A DNA stretch of 64,000 nucleotides from Celoporthe dispersa (Eukaryota > Ascomycota > Sordariomycetes > Diaporthales > Cryphonectriaceae), in contig WAID01000006.1 in NCBI GenBank assembly GCA_016584495.1, positions 3,410,001 to 3,474,000 on the forward strand, in the 5' to 3' direction. The translations under genes and the position numbers were made by a program. The notes beneath the pieces are model-generated. The model saw nothing but the letters and a program-made list of their open reading frames with translations. It searched no databases and was not told the origin of the DNA. This document shows, piece after piece, positions 1 to 10,312 of the stretch. Each line of letters begins with the position of its first letter. Position 1 is the stretch's first letter.

Positions 1-134
1 TCTTCTATGCTGCCTACGTCTTTTTTCGAGAAGCTGCGCCGCGCTAGGGACGAGCCCAGGAACGAGCATCGTCAGATGATGGAATTCATCTGGCCTGACG
101 GGTTTGATCGTAAGCACGATAGCAACACGAAGTA
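1..134 (+). CDS. 3' end of an unidentified gene (partial)
   Basis: An open frame runs from the left edge to a TAA at 132-134 and encodes about 43 charged residues ending in DSNTK. Its GC content is higher than that of the sequence after it. A GTAAGT donor-like sequence overlaps the stop, so the frame may instead end in an exon that splices onward. I do not recognise the family, and the gene body lies outside the window. A weakly similar stretch seems to recur near 2010-2085, which would fit an old partial duplication. Confidence 0.3.
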
Positions 135-2895
135 AGTTGCACATGATATGATTAGCGAGGCTATTTGGTGCTGATGATGCGTGATAGGTATATCGTATCT
201 GCCGGTACACCGACGTACATCGACGAATACGGCCGGATCGGACGTGGAGCGTGGCTTACCGAGGGCACCAAATTTTGGGAGTTTTGAGACCGCAAGTGGT
301 TCCGGACGTGTCTCGTCGGTAATGTATGTAGTACTACTAATTCTTGCACTTGAGGGCTTTTTGATGTGCAGCCGGCTCGGGGCTTGCGCGTCCGACAGGG
401 CCTCTACCTTTTAATTATGTGTCCTTCCACGAATATGTCGCCATTCTTTGATTGCAGCACTAAAGTTTACGAGGTAGGACTAAAATGAGGCTTGCCATTG
501 TCTAGTTGACTTACCATCACATTATCAATTGAGTATAAGTTGCTACAGAACAACGCGAGTACAGGTAGACAAGCGCCCTTCTTGTCTTTCATCTATTCAA
601 TCCATTCCTACACTCTTCACCATATCTAACACGCCAGAATGTCTCTGTGAAATGTATCAGCAAATGTTGAATGGTGGAAAGACAGAGGCCAAATTTACTG
701 AGCATAACTATAAACCCCCCCCCCCTCCCCCTCTCAGCGTATCTGCCGACTCCCGCTTGGTTTATTCAAGTCTAATGAGCGACATACTTGAGCGGAGAAA
801 TTTCTTCCGCGAGGCACGTCTGGCGCCTATTAAGCTAGAGTGGGGTTGGCAACAAATTCGCCTCGGACCAGAACTTTGATTAGCTTGGAAGTTTTCCTCG
901 CAATGCTAATGCTGCTGATACTATTCTCTAGCGGTATAATCGCAAATACAGAAGGGATGAAGTCGCATCACGTAATTTGGTAATCTACCAGACTGGCTGT
1001 AAGCTGTTCTTTGTCTTCTTGTCCAGTTATATAAGCCCCTAATTAATATGCCAAATTTTGTAAAGTGGCGTGGCTTTTAGGGATACGCTTTCGTCGAGAA
1101 CTGACGATCAATCCGGTTTCAAACTGATACTCCATTAGCTAGAAATACGCCAAACGACTCATAAAAAATGCCGCGAGGTATCGCCACCTATTCCGCATAG
1201 CCAGAGCAGAATTTGACTTCTAACAAAACTGATTGATCTAAGCTCCGCTAGTAGCAGCCTCGTCTGCATTGTCTCGAGTCAGAGCGTCTCTCAGTCACTT
1301 TTAGGGCCTGGAAGCACTTTCTTGTTATAGGTAATAAAAGCTATCTCGGGCGTTGCCAAGGCTGTCGGGCTAAGGTGGATGACGAGTATCTTGTAGGCCT
1401 TTGCAGAAAAAAAAAACATTATTGACCTGATGTGGACATGTGGAGAGGGCGTTACAAACCTGAAAAATACCGGGCGCCTTCATGCTCCTGGGCTTCCGTG
1501 GATCGGCCCATTTCGAAGTTTTGCGTATGGATCTGGCTTAAAGTTCTCAGGATTTCAGTCTACAAAGCTTCCTTCGCTTATACTTATCAGTAACATCGCA
1601 TGTCGATATGATTCTGACATGCATAGCTAGGAGGCTTGCAAAGTCTGAATCACATCGGCGTTTTGAAATTTAAGAGCAGCTGGGCTTCCTTTGGATCCAT
1701 CTAGTTGCAACGCAAAATATGACTACTAATATGACTGTTTATCAGTGGTCATAATTTGCGTTGCAACTAGATGGATCCAAAGGAAAGGAAAATGCGTGCT
1801 GCGGCGATGTACTGCCGAGTCCACTTGCTGCCTATTCCTGAGATTGGGTGGAAGGAAATGTCTCTTGATGAAGAGATTATTTTGGCAGCGGAAGACACTA
1901 TTTCCTTCTTAACTCTATATTAAGCTTCACGGGCTATAAAAGTGGGGATTAGGGATCATCTTTTATCTAGACTCGTCGTCCGCCGCATTGAAGGTAACAT
2001 TTACGAGCACATCAGCATAGAAGTTAGCGATGATCATTGATTGCGGCTATTGGGTGGACAGGTTTAATCATAAAGCCTCAATTGCCGAGATTTAATATAC
2101 TAAATGTAATGATCGTATGACAGATCTTGAACAAGAAACACAAGTGAGTTTTCAAGTTGTTGCATAGTTATGAAGGAACTACTCCTTAGATTTTTTTTTT
2201 TAAAAACGGGACAACATTTAAGAGATTTTCTCTCCCTTTTCTGATTTTGAGCTTTCACAGCATTACACAGTGTATTTTGAGAACTGAATGACCGAACTGG
2301 TGGATGGATCTCTAATCCTCTCCTATCAAAGCCTAATGATACGCGTATCGGCGACCCAGAATCATGGTGGCTACACGTGCATTGTTCTGACGATCCGTGG
2401 CACAAGATGCACCGAAGATGGCCCCATCACTCGAGGTCCAGACTAGATGCTTGGCTCTGTGTGTAGTGCAGGTGTATTTCTCCCTAGCCTTCTTTTCACA
2501 GCACAGCGTCGTTGCGAGTATCGGTATCTCTCATAAACATTGATTGCACCTGTGGTTCTTTTCGAAACCTGAGTAAGCGGTCTAACTCTAGGTCCAGTTA
2601 GTCCAACTACGACGTCGTAATTGCTTACCTCTAAGTGGCGTGTGTGGTGGGTTTATCGCTCTAGTGTGGGGATGAAGGCCTTGTGACCGGAGGTGGACAA
2701 TAAATCTTGGGAAGAATGCGGGGGTGGGCTACCTTCCAACGGAGTAGTGGGTCAGGAGAGCTGACGCCCACGGGTAATTACTGCCAAACTAAACTCTCAA
2801 CTCTCGAGCTAACAAACGTAGTCAATACTTCCTCACCTGGGCAGTTGAAGTTTTGGATGGAATTGCAGCATTTCCGCTGCCCAGCACTATCTACG
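135..2895. other. Gene-poor interval upstream of the regulator
   Basis: I find no convincing gene here. Open frames such as 529-879 are low-complexity, including a C-rich tract near 715-735 read as polyproline, with no family pattern. The only clear structure is the foldback at 1686-1785. In-frame ATGs at 2716, 2857 and 2896 lie upstream of the zinc-cluster exon of the next gene, so its 5' end and promoter are in this interval. Confidence 0.5.
1686..1785. repeat. Foldback: 38-bp inverted repeat with 24-bp loop
   Basis: The arm at 1686-1723 is the reverse complement of 1748-1785 with a single mismatch, and each contains GGATCC. The 24-bp loop is AT-rich. This could be a snap-back remnant of a terminal-inverted-repeat element, a MITE or a hairpin-forming element. 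No transposase is visible nearby and I see no clear target-site duplication. Confidence 0.75.
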
Positions 2896-5749
2896 ATGTG
2901 GTCTAACCAGGAGCGAGATGGTCAGGTTGGGCAGAAGTCCATCATCTCATGTCACTCTTGTCAACGGTATGCCAAATGATGCTGCCGTAGGGCTATTCAG
3001 CTAGGGAATGCTAACACATCCTGATCTCTAGGCGTAAGGTAAAATGGTCAGTGTCCTTGACTCTCTGCGCCTGTCTCAGGCCCTCATTGATTTGGCTCCA
3101 GTGGTCGCGAAGTCCCTCATTGTCAGAACTGCATTGGTACGAGGCAGTCTTGCAACTATCCTGTAGGTCGGATGAAACCAGGACCGAAAATTGGTAGGGG
3201 AGCACGCCTGATTCCGGCTTCCGGTAGGTGTTATGAAGACTGACATGATTTTAGGGTCCATTCAACGGCAGAGAAGGCGGCGTAAAGACCAGCCTCGTGC
3301 TAAGACGACCGGGAGGCAGTCAAACTGCGACTCACTCTCTCGGTCCCCGAGCGATGGTCGTGTACACAATCCTCGACTCCATAGTGACACTGATCTTGAT
3401 GGCATTATTGAGTTGAACTGCCAAGCAAAATTGCGCTCCCCTCGGAGGATGTCAGCTTCGTCCATCGCGACTAAGGGCAACGGTCAGGCTCGGCCCGGCT
3501 CTCAATTGAATATCCCTGATCTGTCATTTGTCCTTCATCCCTCTCATCAAGCTTCCGCACCAGAGCAGGGTCAACCAGACACCGATACAAGGGACACTGC
3601 CTTCCCTGACATAGAGAACAAGTTCCGGAAAGGGTGCTCGGCTCTGGGACTGTCGGAGTCGGCCATGGAGGATATGTACGTGCGCCCCTCCAAGATCAGA
3701 CCTTCAAACCCTGACGACTTGAATACGATAGAATCCGGATATACTTTGAGAACATGGTCGCCATCAATATCTTTCATGAGCCCTCGTTTCATAAACGATT
3801 GAAGAAAATCCCATCCCGGGTCCAAACATCCGCGTTCTTAGCGGCAGTTGCCGGATATGCGATTCGATTCTTGCCCACTGAAAACGACAGCCAAGTGCAG
3901 AAGGACATGCAACAGCGACAACCAGAGATGAAGACGCCAGATTTCTTTCTAAATATGGCCTTACAGTTTATTGACCAGGCTCTCTGCGAATGTGGCGACG
4001 AACCTCCTTCTCTCTGCATTCTCCAGGCCCTGATTGTGGCAACACACTGTCAGCTAACTCAGGGAGTCCTCGGAAGAGCCTGGAGGTCCTTGGGGCTGTG
4101 TGTACGGCTGGCGTATGAACTCAACTTCCACCTGCTGGATTCCACAAGTACGCTCAAGCAAGACCCAGATAACGCTGAGCTGTGGTGCGAAAACGAGGAG
4201 AGACGCCGTGCTTGGTGGGCTATCTGGGAGATGGACGTGTTCGCGAGCACCATACGACGTACCCCAACTGCTATCAACTGGACACAGATGGAAGTGCTCC
4301 TTCCAGTGCCTGATACATACTGGTACTGCAGTACGCCCATCAGGAGTTGTTTCTTCGAGCAAGACCCGGCCAAACGCTGGAAGACCCTGCACGAAAGTGG
4401 GAACCAGTGTCCCAAGGCCTGGTTCATCGTGATCAACTCCCTGATGAAAGATGGCCAAGCCATATCTTGTCCTCGCGGCGTACCTTTTATCAAGAATGTT
4501 CCTCTGCATCAGGAAGGTGCCAGAGGCCGCCATTGCGATGATGTCGAGGAATCACGGCAGAAGCTTGAAACGCTTGCGAACGCGGTTCACTGTTTCATTC
4601 GTGTTCTGCCAGATCCTTTGCGCTACCGACAACAATATCTCAGCTTTCACGCTCGGCTACCAGGCCAGAACGAGTCCTCTCGGCAGTCACATTGCTCCAT
4701 CTACAATATCTACGTTATGATACAGTTAGCATGGCTCATGATCTATCGATATGACGTATTTGACAGTCAAACGCAATTGCTTCCATCAACGCTCCCAGAG
4801 GCTCAGGGCACTGGCAACTTTACAGCCTTTCAGGACCAAGAAGCTCCCACATTGGAACAATATTTCAAGGCGGCCGATAGTATTTTAACCATTGTCAGCC
4901 GAAGTTGCGAGAATCATGTTCAATATATCAATCCCTTCCTGTCAAGCACAATCTGGCTTGCGGCTGCGGTGCAGCTGGTCCGAAAAGCAGCGTGGAGGGC
5001 CACCGACGAAAACCGCCCTCATCAAGACACGCTTCGACCTGCTCTACCTGACGTACAAAGAATGCGTCAGCTTTTGGGATACCAAAACTGCGATGCAGCA
5101 AAATCTTGAGTCATTAGAAGTGCAGCTAGAAAGCTACAAACTTGGGGTCCCACGGCCGGCAACCAAACGAAGCTCTTGGTCACAGCGTTGACACAACCAA
5201 AGATGCATTTCGGACACATCTGAGCTTGAGCACTCAAATGGTCGACCCGGATTATATTCTAGTCTAGGAGGGAAATGGAGTGAGCAACCTTTCATGTTTA
5301 GTCTGCCGTCCACGTTGCCTTGAGCACCTATTGACTTGGTGGTAGAGGATGCGGAGACAATCACGACAGATGAGCAGACCAGAATGCAATCGCAGTCTCC
5401 TGAAGGTATCGCTTTTTCATCTAGCATCCTTCCCGAAACCCCTCCCTCAAGCGTTCTCGGGCAGAAGTCAGCCATTGAATCAGTTCCAGAACAGTCATCA
5501 CTTAAAAGAGCTGCAGGCCTTGTTGGAGAATGCACGTATTCAGGATCACAGAGACGCCAGCAAATGAACCCATTATCAAAAGAGGAGCATCAGCCGGCGC
5601 CCCTGAATCTACCAATGCTAGATTTTATGGAGATGCCGAACCACATCGACCAAGACATGCCTGCTTTGGAATCCATAAATGAAATATGGAAGAACTTTGA
5701 CTTACCTAGCGATATTCATGATATGCTGTCGGGGTTTTCTACGTACTGA
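2896..5749 (+). CDS. Zn2Cys6 fungal-specific transcription factor, frame disrupted
   Basis: Probable pathway regulator. Exons 2896-2966, 3032-3046, 3102-3193, 3255-3675 and 3732 onward join in phase. They rebuild a Cys6 cluster with spacing CX2CX6CX6CX2CX6C, split over the first three exons, followed by a basic RQRRRRK linker. The middle-homology region (fungal_trans) follows, with patterns such as GRAWRSLGLCVRLAYELNFH and EERRRAWWAIWEMD. The frame moves +1 near 4983-4986 (an AAAA run). The continuation to 5191 has the expected LQQNLESLE-type ending. Between 5190 and 5270 the frame appears to shift twice more, then an intron (about 5269-5334) leads to an acidic, hydrophobic C-terminus ending at 5749. 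Upstream in-frame ATGs at 2857 and 2716 are alternative starts. It lies beside the P450 and is the only regulator seen, so control of the cluster is inferred from position. It is either damaged or error-containing. Confidence 0.8.
3032..3046 (+). other. 15-nt micro-exon of the Zn2Cys6 gene
   Basis: This exon lies between a 65-bp intron (2967-3031, GTATGC...CTCTAG) and a 55-bp intron (3047-3101, GTCAGT...CTCCAG). It encodes the RKVK part of the zinc cluster and carries two bases of the third Cys codon. Without it the cluster cannot be formed in frame. This is a prediction from the motif; no transcript evidence is available. Confidence 0.7.
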
Positions 5750-6387
5750 TTCACTTCTTTACCATAAACCGCTAATTCCATTATTTGTGGTCCATCAATC
5801 TATGAATTTGTCAATCTTGCTGTAATGAGCCGAAGACAGACCAAGTAAGGCTCTGAAGAGGAAGGAGGAGTAACTTCGGCACGTCCATGTCGACTGACGT
5901 ATGTGTTGATGGGCTGACCATACCTAGTTCGCTTACCTTCTCAACTAACTAATATAGCATAACCTCGTTCTGTGGATTTGGAAGACAAACCGGAATGCTT
6001 GTTTCGGCACTTACATCACCCAACATTATGGCGATGTCGATAATGTTTTCAAGAGAAAAGTTGGTCCCGGAGAAAATCGCAGAACCTATTAGCGCGGAGA
6101 CTTCAGAAGAGATTGTCATTATCTCTTAGTGGTTAATCAATGAATCGTATCAGGAGAATATACTAGGCGGAGCGTGCATGGCGAACTGTGAGATGCTCTC
6201 AAACGATCATACAAGCTGACTCGTCGCTCTATAGTTTTTGTCTTGAGAACGCTATATACCGGCACCCTCCAATGAACAGCTATAGTTGGAATTCAACATA
6301 TGCGTAATACGCAACATGGATGCCCTCGAGGAGTGGTCCACCAACTACAATGCCCCGTGTAATAAATCCATAATTGAACAGTCCAAC
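5750..6387. other. Intergenic, convergent 3' ends of regulator and P450
   Basis: There is no open frame of note and no repeat that I recognise. The interval presumably holds the 3' untranslated regions and polyadenylation signals of the two converging genes. Confidence 0.5.
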
Positions 6388-8282
6388 TCACTTATCTGGG
6401 GTATATGTACTGAAAGCCATTCCATTTGGCACTTCCTTCCATTGCATGTGTGGATCGAGTAGCGGTAGACATGCATCCCACTCCTCGCGGATCCTTCGAG
6501 TATGGTGCTCACTGCGGGGGGTAATCCGCGCCTGGAACGGTTCTGGAAGCACGAATAGACCCTCGGTCAGCTTGTCAATATCCGGTTTGACCTCGTTACC
6601 TTCCTGGTCAACATAATTGTTAAAATTAAATGCCCAAAGCATCCTGGAAATGCCCAGGAAAAGCGATCTTTTCTGCAATGTGCATGCCTTGGCAAATGCG
6701 GCGGCCTGCACCAAAGACGAATTGGTCACGCTTGGATGGATCGATATTCGCAGCTGCCTCACTTGCAGTTTGGAGGTCATCGGCGTAGCGGGATGGATCA
6801 AAGGCACGAGGGTTGGGATGTCGCTTTGGATCCATATGGATAGCCCTAGTGAGGTGGCCGTGTCAATAAATTGTGCTACCACAGCTTCAAGAGAGACATA
6901 CCAGACGTTCCAGATCACACCAGCCCCCTTCGGTATTTTGTAGCCCATATACTCATCGTCCTTGGTCACAGCATGCGGTACACCGAGAATGTCAGTCGGC
7001 ATCCATCTCATGCTTTCCTTAACGCAACCACGGATATATTGGAGTTTCGGCTCATCTTCCATTGTCGGCAGACGATCTCCACAGACTCGGTCAATCTCTT
7101 CTTGGGCCTTCTTCTGTACGTCGGGAAAGACAACCATGGCTTGGACAAACGCAATAAGAGTAGCGGCGGTGGTGTCAGAGCCGGCTTCTAGAAGAGAACC
7201 ACTTATATATCCAGCAAGGTCGTCTGAGAACCCTTCATGGTCTTGAGCTTTGACTAGATCGACGCAGAAACATGGCTACATAATCTTAGCAAGCGGCTCT
7301 CTTGATCGGTTCGTTGGGATTACCTTTGCAGTGCCATTTTTGATAGCTTTTTTTACGTTCATCCAGTGACCCACATAGAGCTCCTTTTCGCGTTTGTGCA
7401 ATTCTTTTGCATAGCGTCGCAATGGGAGAACGGCATCTGGAAGCTGCTTCAAGACTGGGAAAAGATCAAGAAGTGCTGCGGTAGTTGTCCCAGTGACCTC
7501 ACAGAACTTTTCAAACCCCTACAGAAGTGTCAGCGTAGCCCGTAGTTGCCCTATGTAAGACATGACCTTACCTCAAACAGCTGTTTCAGCTTGGGATCAT
7601 CAATACTAATAGTCCGGAACCCGAATACCATTTGTGTGGTGAGCGAATTTGTATATCGTCTGATGTGGTGGACGAAGGCCTCTGGCTTGTCAACCATGCC
7701 GGAAAGCATTTGTTTATTTTCCAAGTCCTGGTACGGTACATATGACTTCGCTGCTTTTATGTTGAGGATATTGTGCACCATTTTTCGAATCATACGCCAG
7801 GTGTCTCCATATTCCTGTCAAATTGTTAGTTAGAATCATAAAGAATTCAAAGATGGAAGATAAAGTAGTCGGTAATTACCATAAGAAGTACTCGGAGGCC
7901 ACCACTGACGATCTGACCCATGTACATCTCTGGGCGAGAGGAGTAAATGGTGCTGCGTTTATCCAACAAGTCCTTGACTGCTCTGTCCGAAGAGAGAACG
8001 ACCATCACCTTGGTTCCAAGAATAAGTGAATAGATTGGGCTTCGAAGCATTATTAGCAAATCGTAGTAGATAATTTGCATAACCATTGGGGGCTTACCCG
8101 TATTCCTGTGCCCACTTCTGAAACTGGAGATGTCCATTCTTGCTAGGCATCTGGTGAAGATTTCCAATCAAAGGGAGTGTGGAAGGGCCGGGAGGATACG
8201 ATGATGGCCGACGCCCAACGGTACAAAGCCCATACAGAGCCAAGGTCAGAAACAGAATGAATGCAAGTAGAATTATGCCCAT
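6388..8282 (-). CDS. Cytochrome P450 monooxygenase (one frameshift)
   Basis: Predicted ER-anchored heme-thiolate monooxygenase that probably hydroxylates the polyketide-derived chain. Exons 8282-8098, 8039-7880, 7814-7572, 7518-7324, 7275-6902 and 6845-6388 join in phase with introns of 48-65 bp. An N-terminal membrane helix is followed by the proline hinge YPPGPSTLPLIGN. Helix I has AGSDTT, the K-helix ExxR lies in KESMRWMP, and the heme loop is FGAGRRICQG with the Cys ligand present. Just after the heme loop the reading frame shifts by one: a T4 run on the + strand at 6669-6672 (AAAA in the gene) has one base too many, and the normal C-terminus continues in the next frame. The exon sum is 538 codons plus one base, consistent with a single insertion. 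Length and motifs are typical of microsomal fungal P450s; I do not assign a CYP family. Confidence 0.9.
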
Positions 8283-9108
8283 CTTGTCTGTAATGATCGC
8301 TCAAAGTTGTGGTTGAATCCACACTAAAAAAAGAAAAAGATGATTATTGAGGGAAAATCGCGAATTGCTGATGAGAAATGACTTAGAGTTTTGGAGGCAG
8401 AAATTACAAACTCAGTACTTGATTTTGATGAGGACGAAATCGTTTGAAAGTGTTTATTTGTGGCTTCCGGCTGTTAATAAAGCATTGTTGGAGAAATTAT
8501 CCCGAAGTTACTCCCTTCCTCTCGGCAAATGTTTAAGTTAGGCCGAAGACTTACCGAGAAATCAATTGCCCACTCGCTCTCGTATAGCATGCGGTGCTCG
8601 AACGCAGATCAAGCTAGTCCAATTGTCATTGCAATTGTCATATCCTATCTAACAACCAAGTTACGGAACAGGTTACAAGTAATGAGAATACGGTATCAAG
8701 ATCAAAAGTGCGTGACCGCAGCTTATATAAGAATAATAGCGATGTTGTAAGTTTAGATTTGGATTATAGATGTAGTTTAAGTAAACTATCTAGACTAAGT
8801 TTTGAATTTTGGACAGTGTGCTCATTTCACCACAGCTTTTTCTTAATTCTGGCGACACCTATCTTTATAAATCATGTCTAAATTCACTCTAGTTCATCCA
8901 GGAGGCTAGATAGTCTGGTTAATTGTCTGGATTGCCTTGCAACCAAGCTTTGATTTACTGGAAGCTATTCTAGAATAACCTAATTGACTATAGGGCTACA
9001 GCATCTCAAACCTTTGCAAACCAATGTAGAGAGTCTTCCTCAAAGCCTCTACTACAGATTCATAGTTCACCCCAGAGCTAAAATAGCAGGTTTGTGTAAG
9101 AGATTGCT
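8283..9108. other. P450 promoter region and intergenic DNA
   Basis: AT-rich sequence upstream of the P450 and downstream of the cysteine-rich peptide gene. Small open frames (for example 8347-8541) have no coding character. I see no recognisable regulatory motif. Confidence 0.4.
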
Positions 9109-9394
9109 TTAGCAATAACCAGAAGCGGTAGGCTATGTAATTATCTCAAATTAGTATAAACAAAAGTTGGCTGTGAGAAAAGAATAACTTACGCAAGCCT
9201 CGATAGCACAGGCAGCAGCTGTCTGGCTGCAATACTCGCAGTCACTGCACTGTGTAGTCCTTGTTGTTAGTTGCAGTCCCGCAACACATGTTCGGAACAA
9301 ATAAGAAAGTAAAATAATTCATCTTGCTTACAGAAACAGCTGCAACAGTTACAGCAGCAGCCAGAACGGCACGGATGAGGGTGAAAGCATTCAT
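9109..9394 (-). CDS. Small secreted cysteine-rich peptide, 47 aa, three exons
   Basis: Exons 9394-9332, 9249-9193 and 9132-9109 join in phase; the introns are 82 bp (GTAAGC...ACACAG) and 60 bp (GTAAGT...CATAG). The product starts with a classic signal peptide, MNAFTLIRAVLAAAVTVAA. The mature part of about 26 residues has six cysteines spaced CX2CX2CX6CX4CX6C and ends in a Cys just before TAA. Six Cys in so short a chain suggest three disulfides, as in small secreted effectors or antimicrobial-like peptides. I know no named homologue. It is a single small gene between the P450 and the broken HET gene, so a link to the cluster is only positional. The support is good splice signals, a hydrophobic leader and a stop right after the last Cys; transcript evidence would settle it. 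Confidence 0.6.
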
Positions 9395-10312
9395 TCTGGC
9401 AGATGGTCGGCCAAATTGAACTTGTATGGACTTTGAGAATAGGAAGAGATGTGATTATATACAATTGGGTTGATGATTAAAGACAGAAATGTTTGATCGT
9501 TGTGGAAAAGAGAATGCTTTATATAATGATTTATTGTTCAAATTGTGCAAGCATCGGAAGAGACCCCGTTTGTGTCTGTTTTGAATAAATTGGTTCACTG
9601 CAAACCTGCCGTTCATGGCATGAATAACGTACCATCAGTGGATCTCCGATTCTGCAGTGGAGCAGTCTCACAGTACTGGATTCGTGGAATTATATAATTG
9701 CGGCCGGAATACTATGAATCTGCTCAGATGCATGCACAATGGTAAACGACTATCTAAGCATATGTATCTTTGATATGAGAACTGAGAACTCTATTTGAAC
9801 TTGCAGAACAAGCGGTGAACGACCACGATCATCTCAAAGAGTCCGTGCAGGCTCTGACGCCGCTAATCCCTGACAGCGCTCTCGTGAATGCCGCAAACTT
9901 CGGGTCTTAACGGAGTCCGAGGAACTTCACAACCTCCTCTGTCAGGTCCATATCAATGCTCTTCGAGACGCATACATCTTCCCATCGTCACTGCTAGCGT
10001 ATCAATAGTTACTACTTGTGCTATAGCGTATTAAACTATTAAAAAAGTCGATGAGAAGAGAGCGAAAGCATGGGCTGAAGCATGAAGTATGTACGGATCC
10101 TAAAAAAGTACGAGTATGAAAGTCAGTGCATGTATGGAGTCAAGACTGAGGCTTTTAGGGGGGCCGGAGGAAGGAGGGATCTAAGACTATTAAAATTGGT
10201 TCGGGAGAAGTAGTGCTTGTTGCAAGTAATTTGTTTCGCAACTTGCGTATTAGATGGGTCATGGTATAGGACTATGTATAACTTGCTTGCCTTCATATTG
10301 GATTATTTGTTC
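9395..10312. other. Intergenic, with a short coding-like relic
   Basis: A coding-like stretch on the + strand lies around 9806-10008. It reads NDHDHLKESVQALTPLIPDS and onward, but needs a frame change near 9909 to continue to a stop at 10008, and a small intron would be needed to reach an upstream ATG. It may be a gene fragment or a tiny hypothetical gene. The rest looks non-coding. Confidence 0.3.

Noticed and set aside
529..879. 116-codon open frame with a polyproline run
   Set aside because: The proline run is a C homopolymer, there is no family pattern, and flanking composition is non-coding.
1769..1923. 50-codon frame starting in the right arm of the foldback
   Set aside because: Short, with no recognisable similarity; the start lies inside the inverted repeat.
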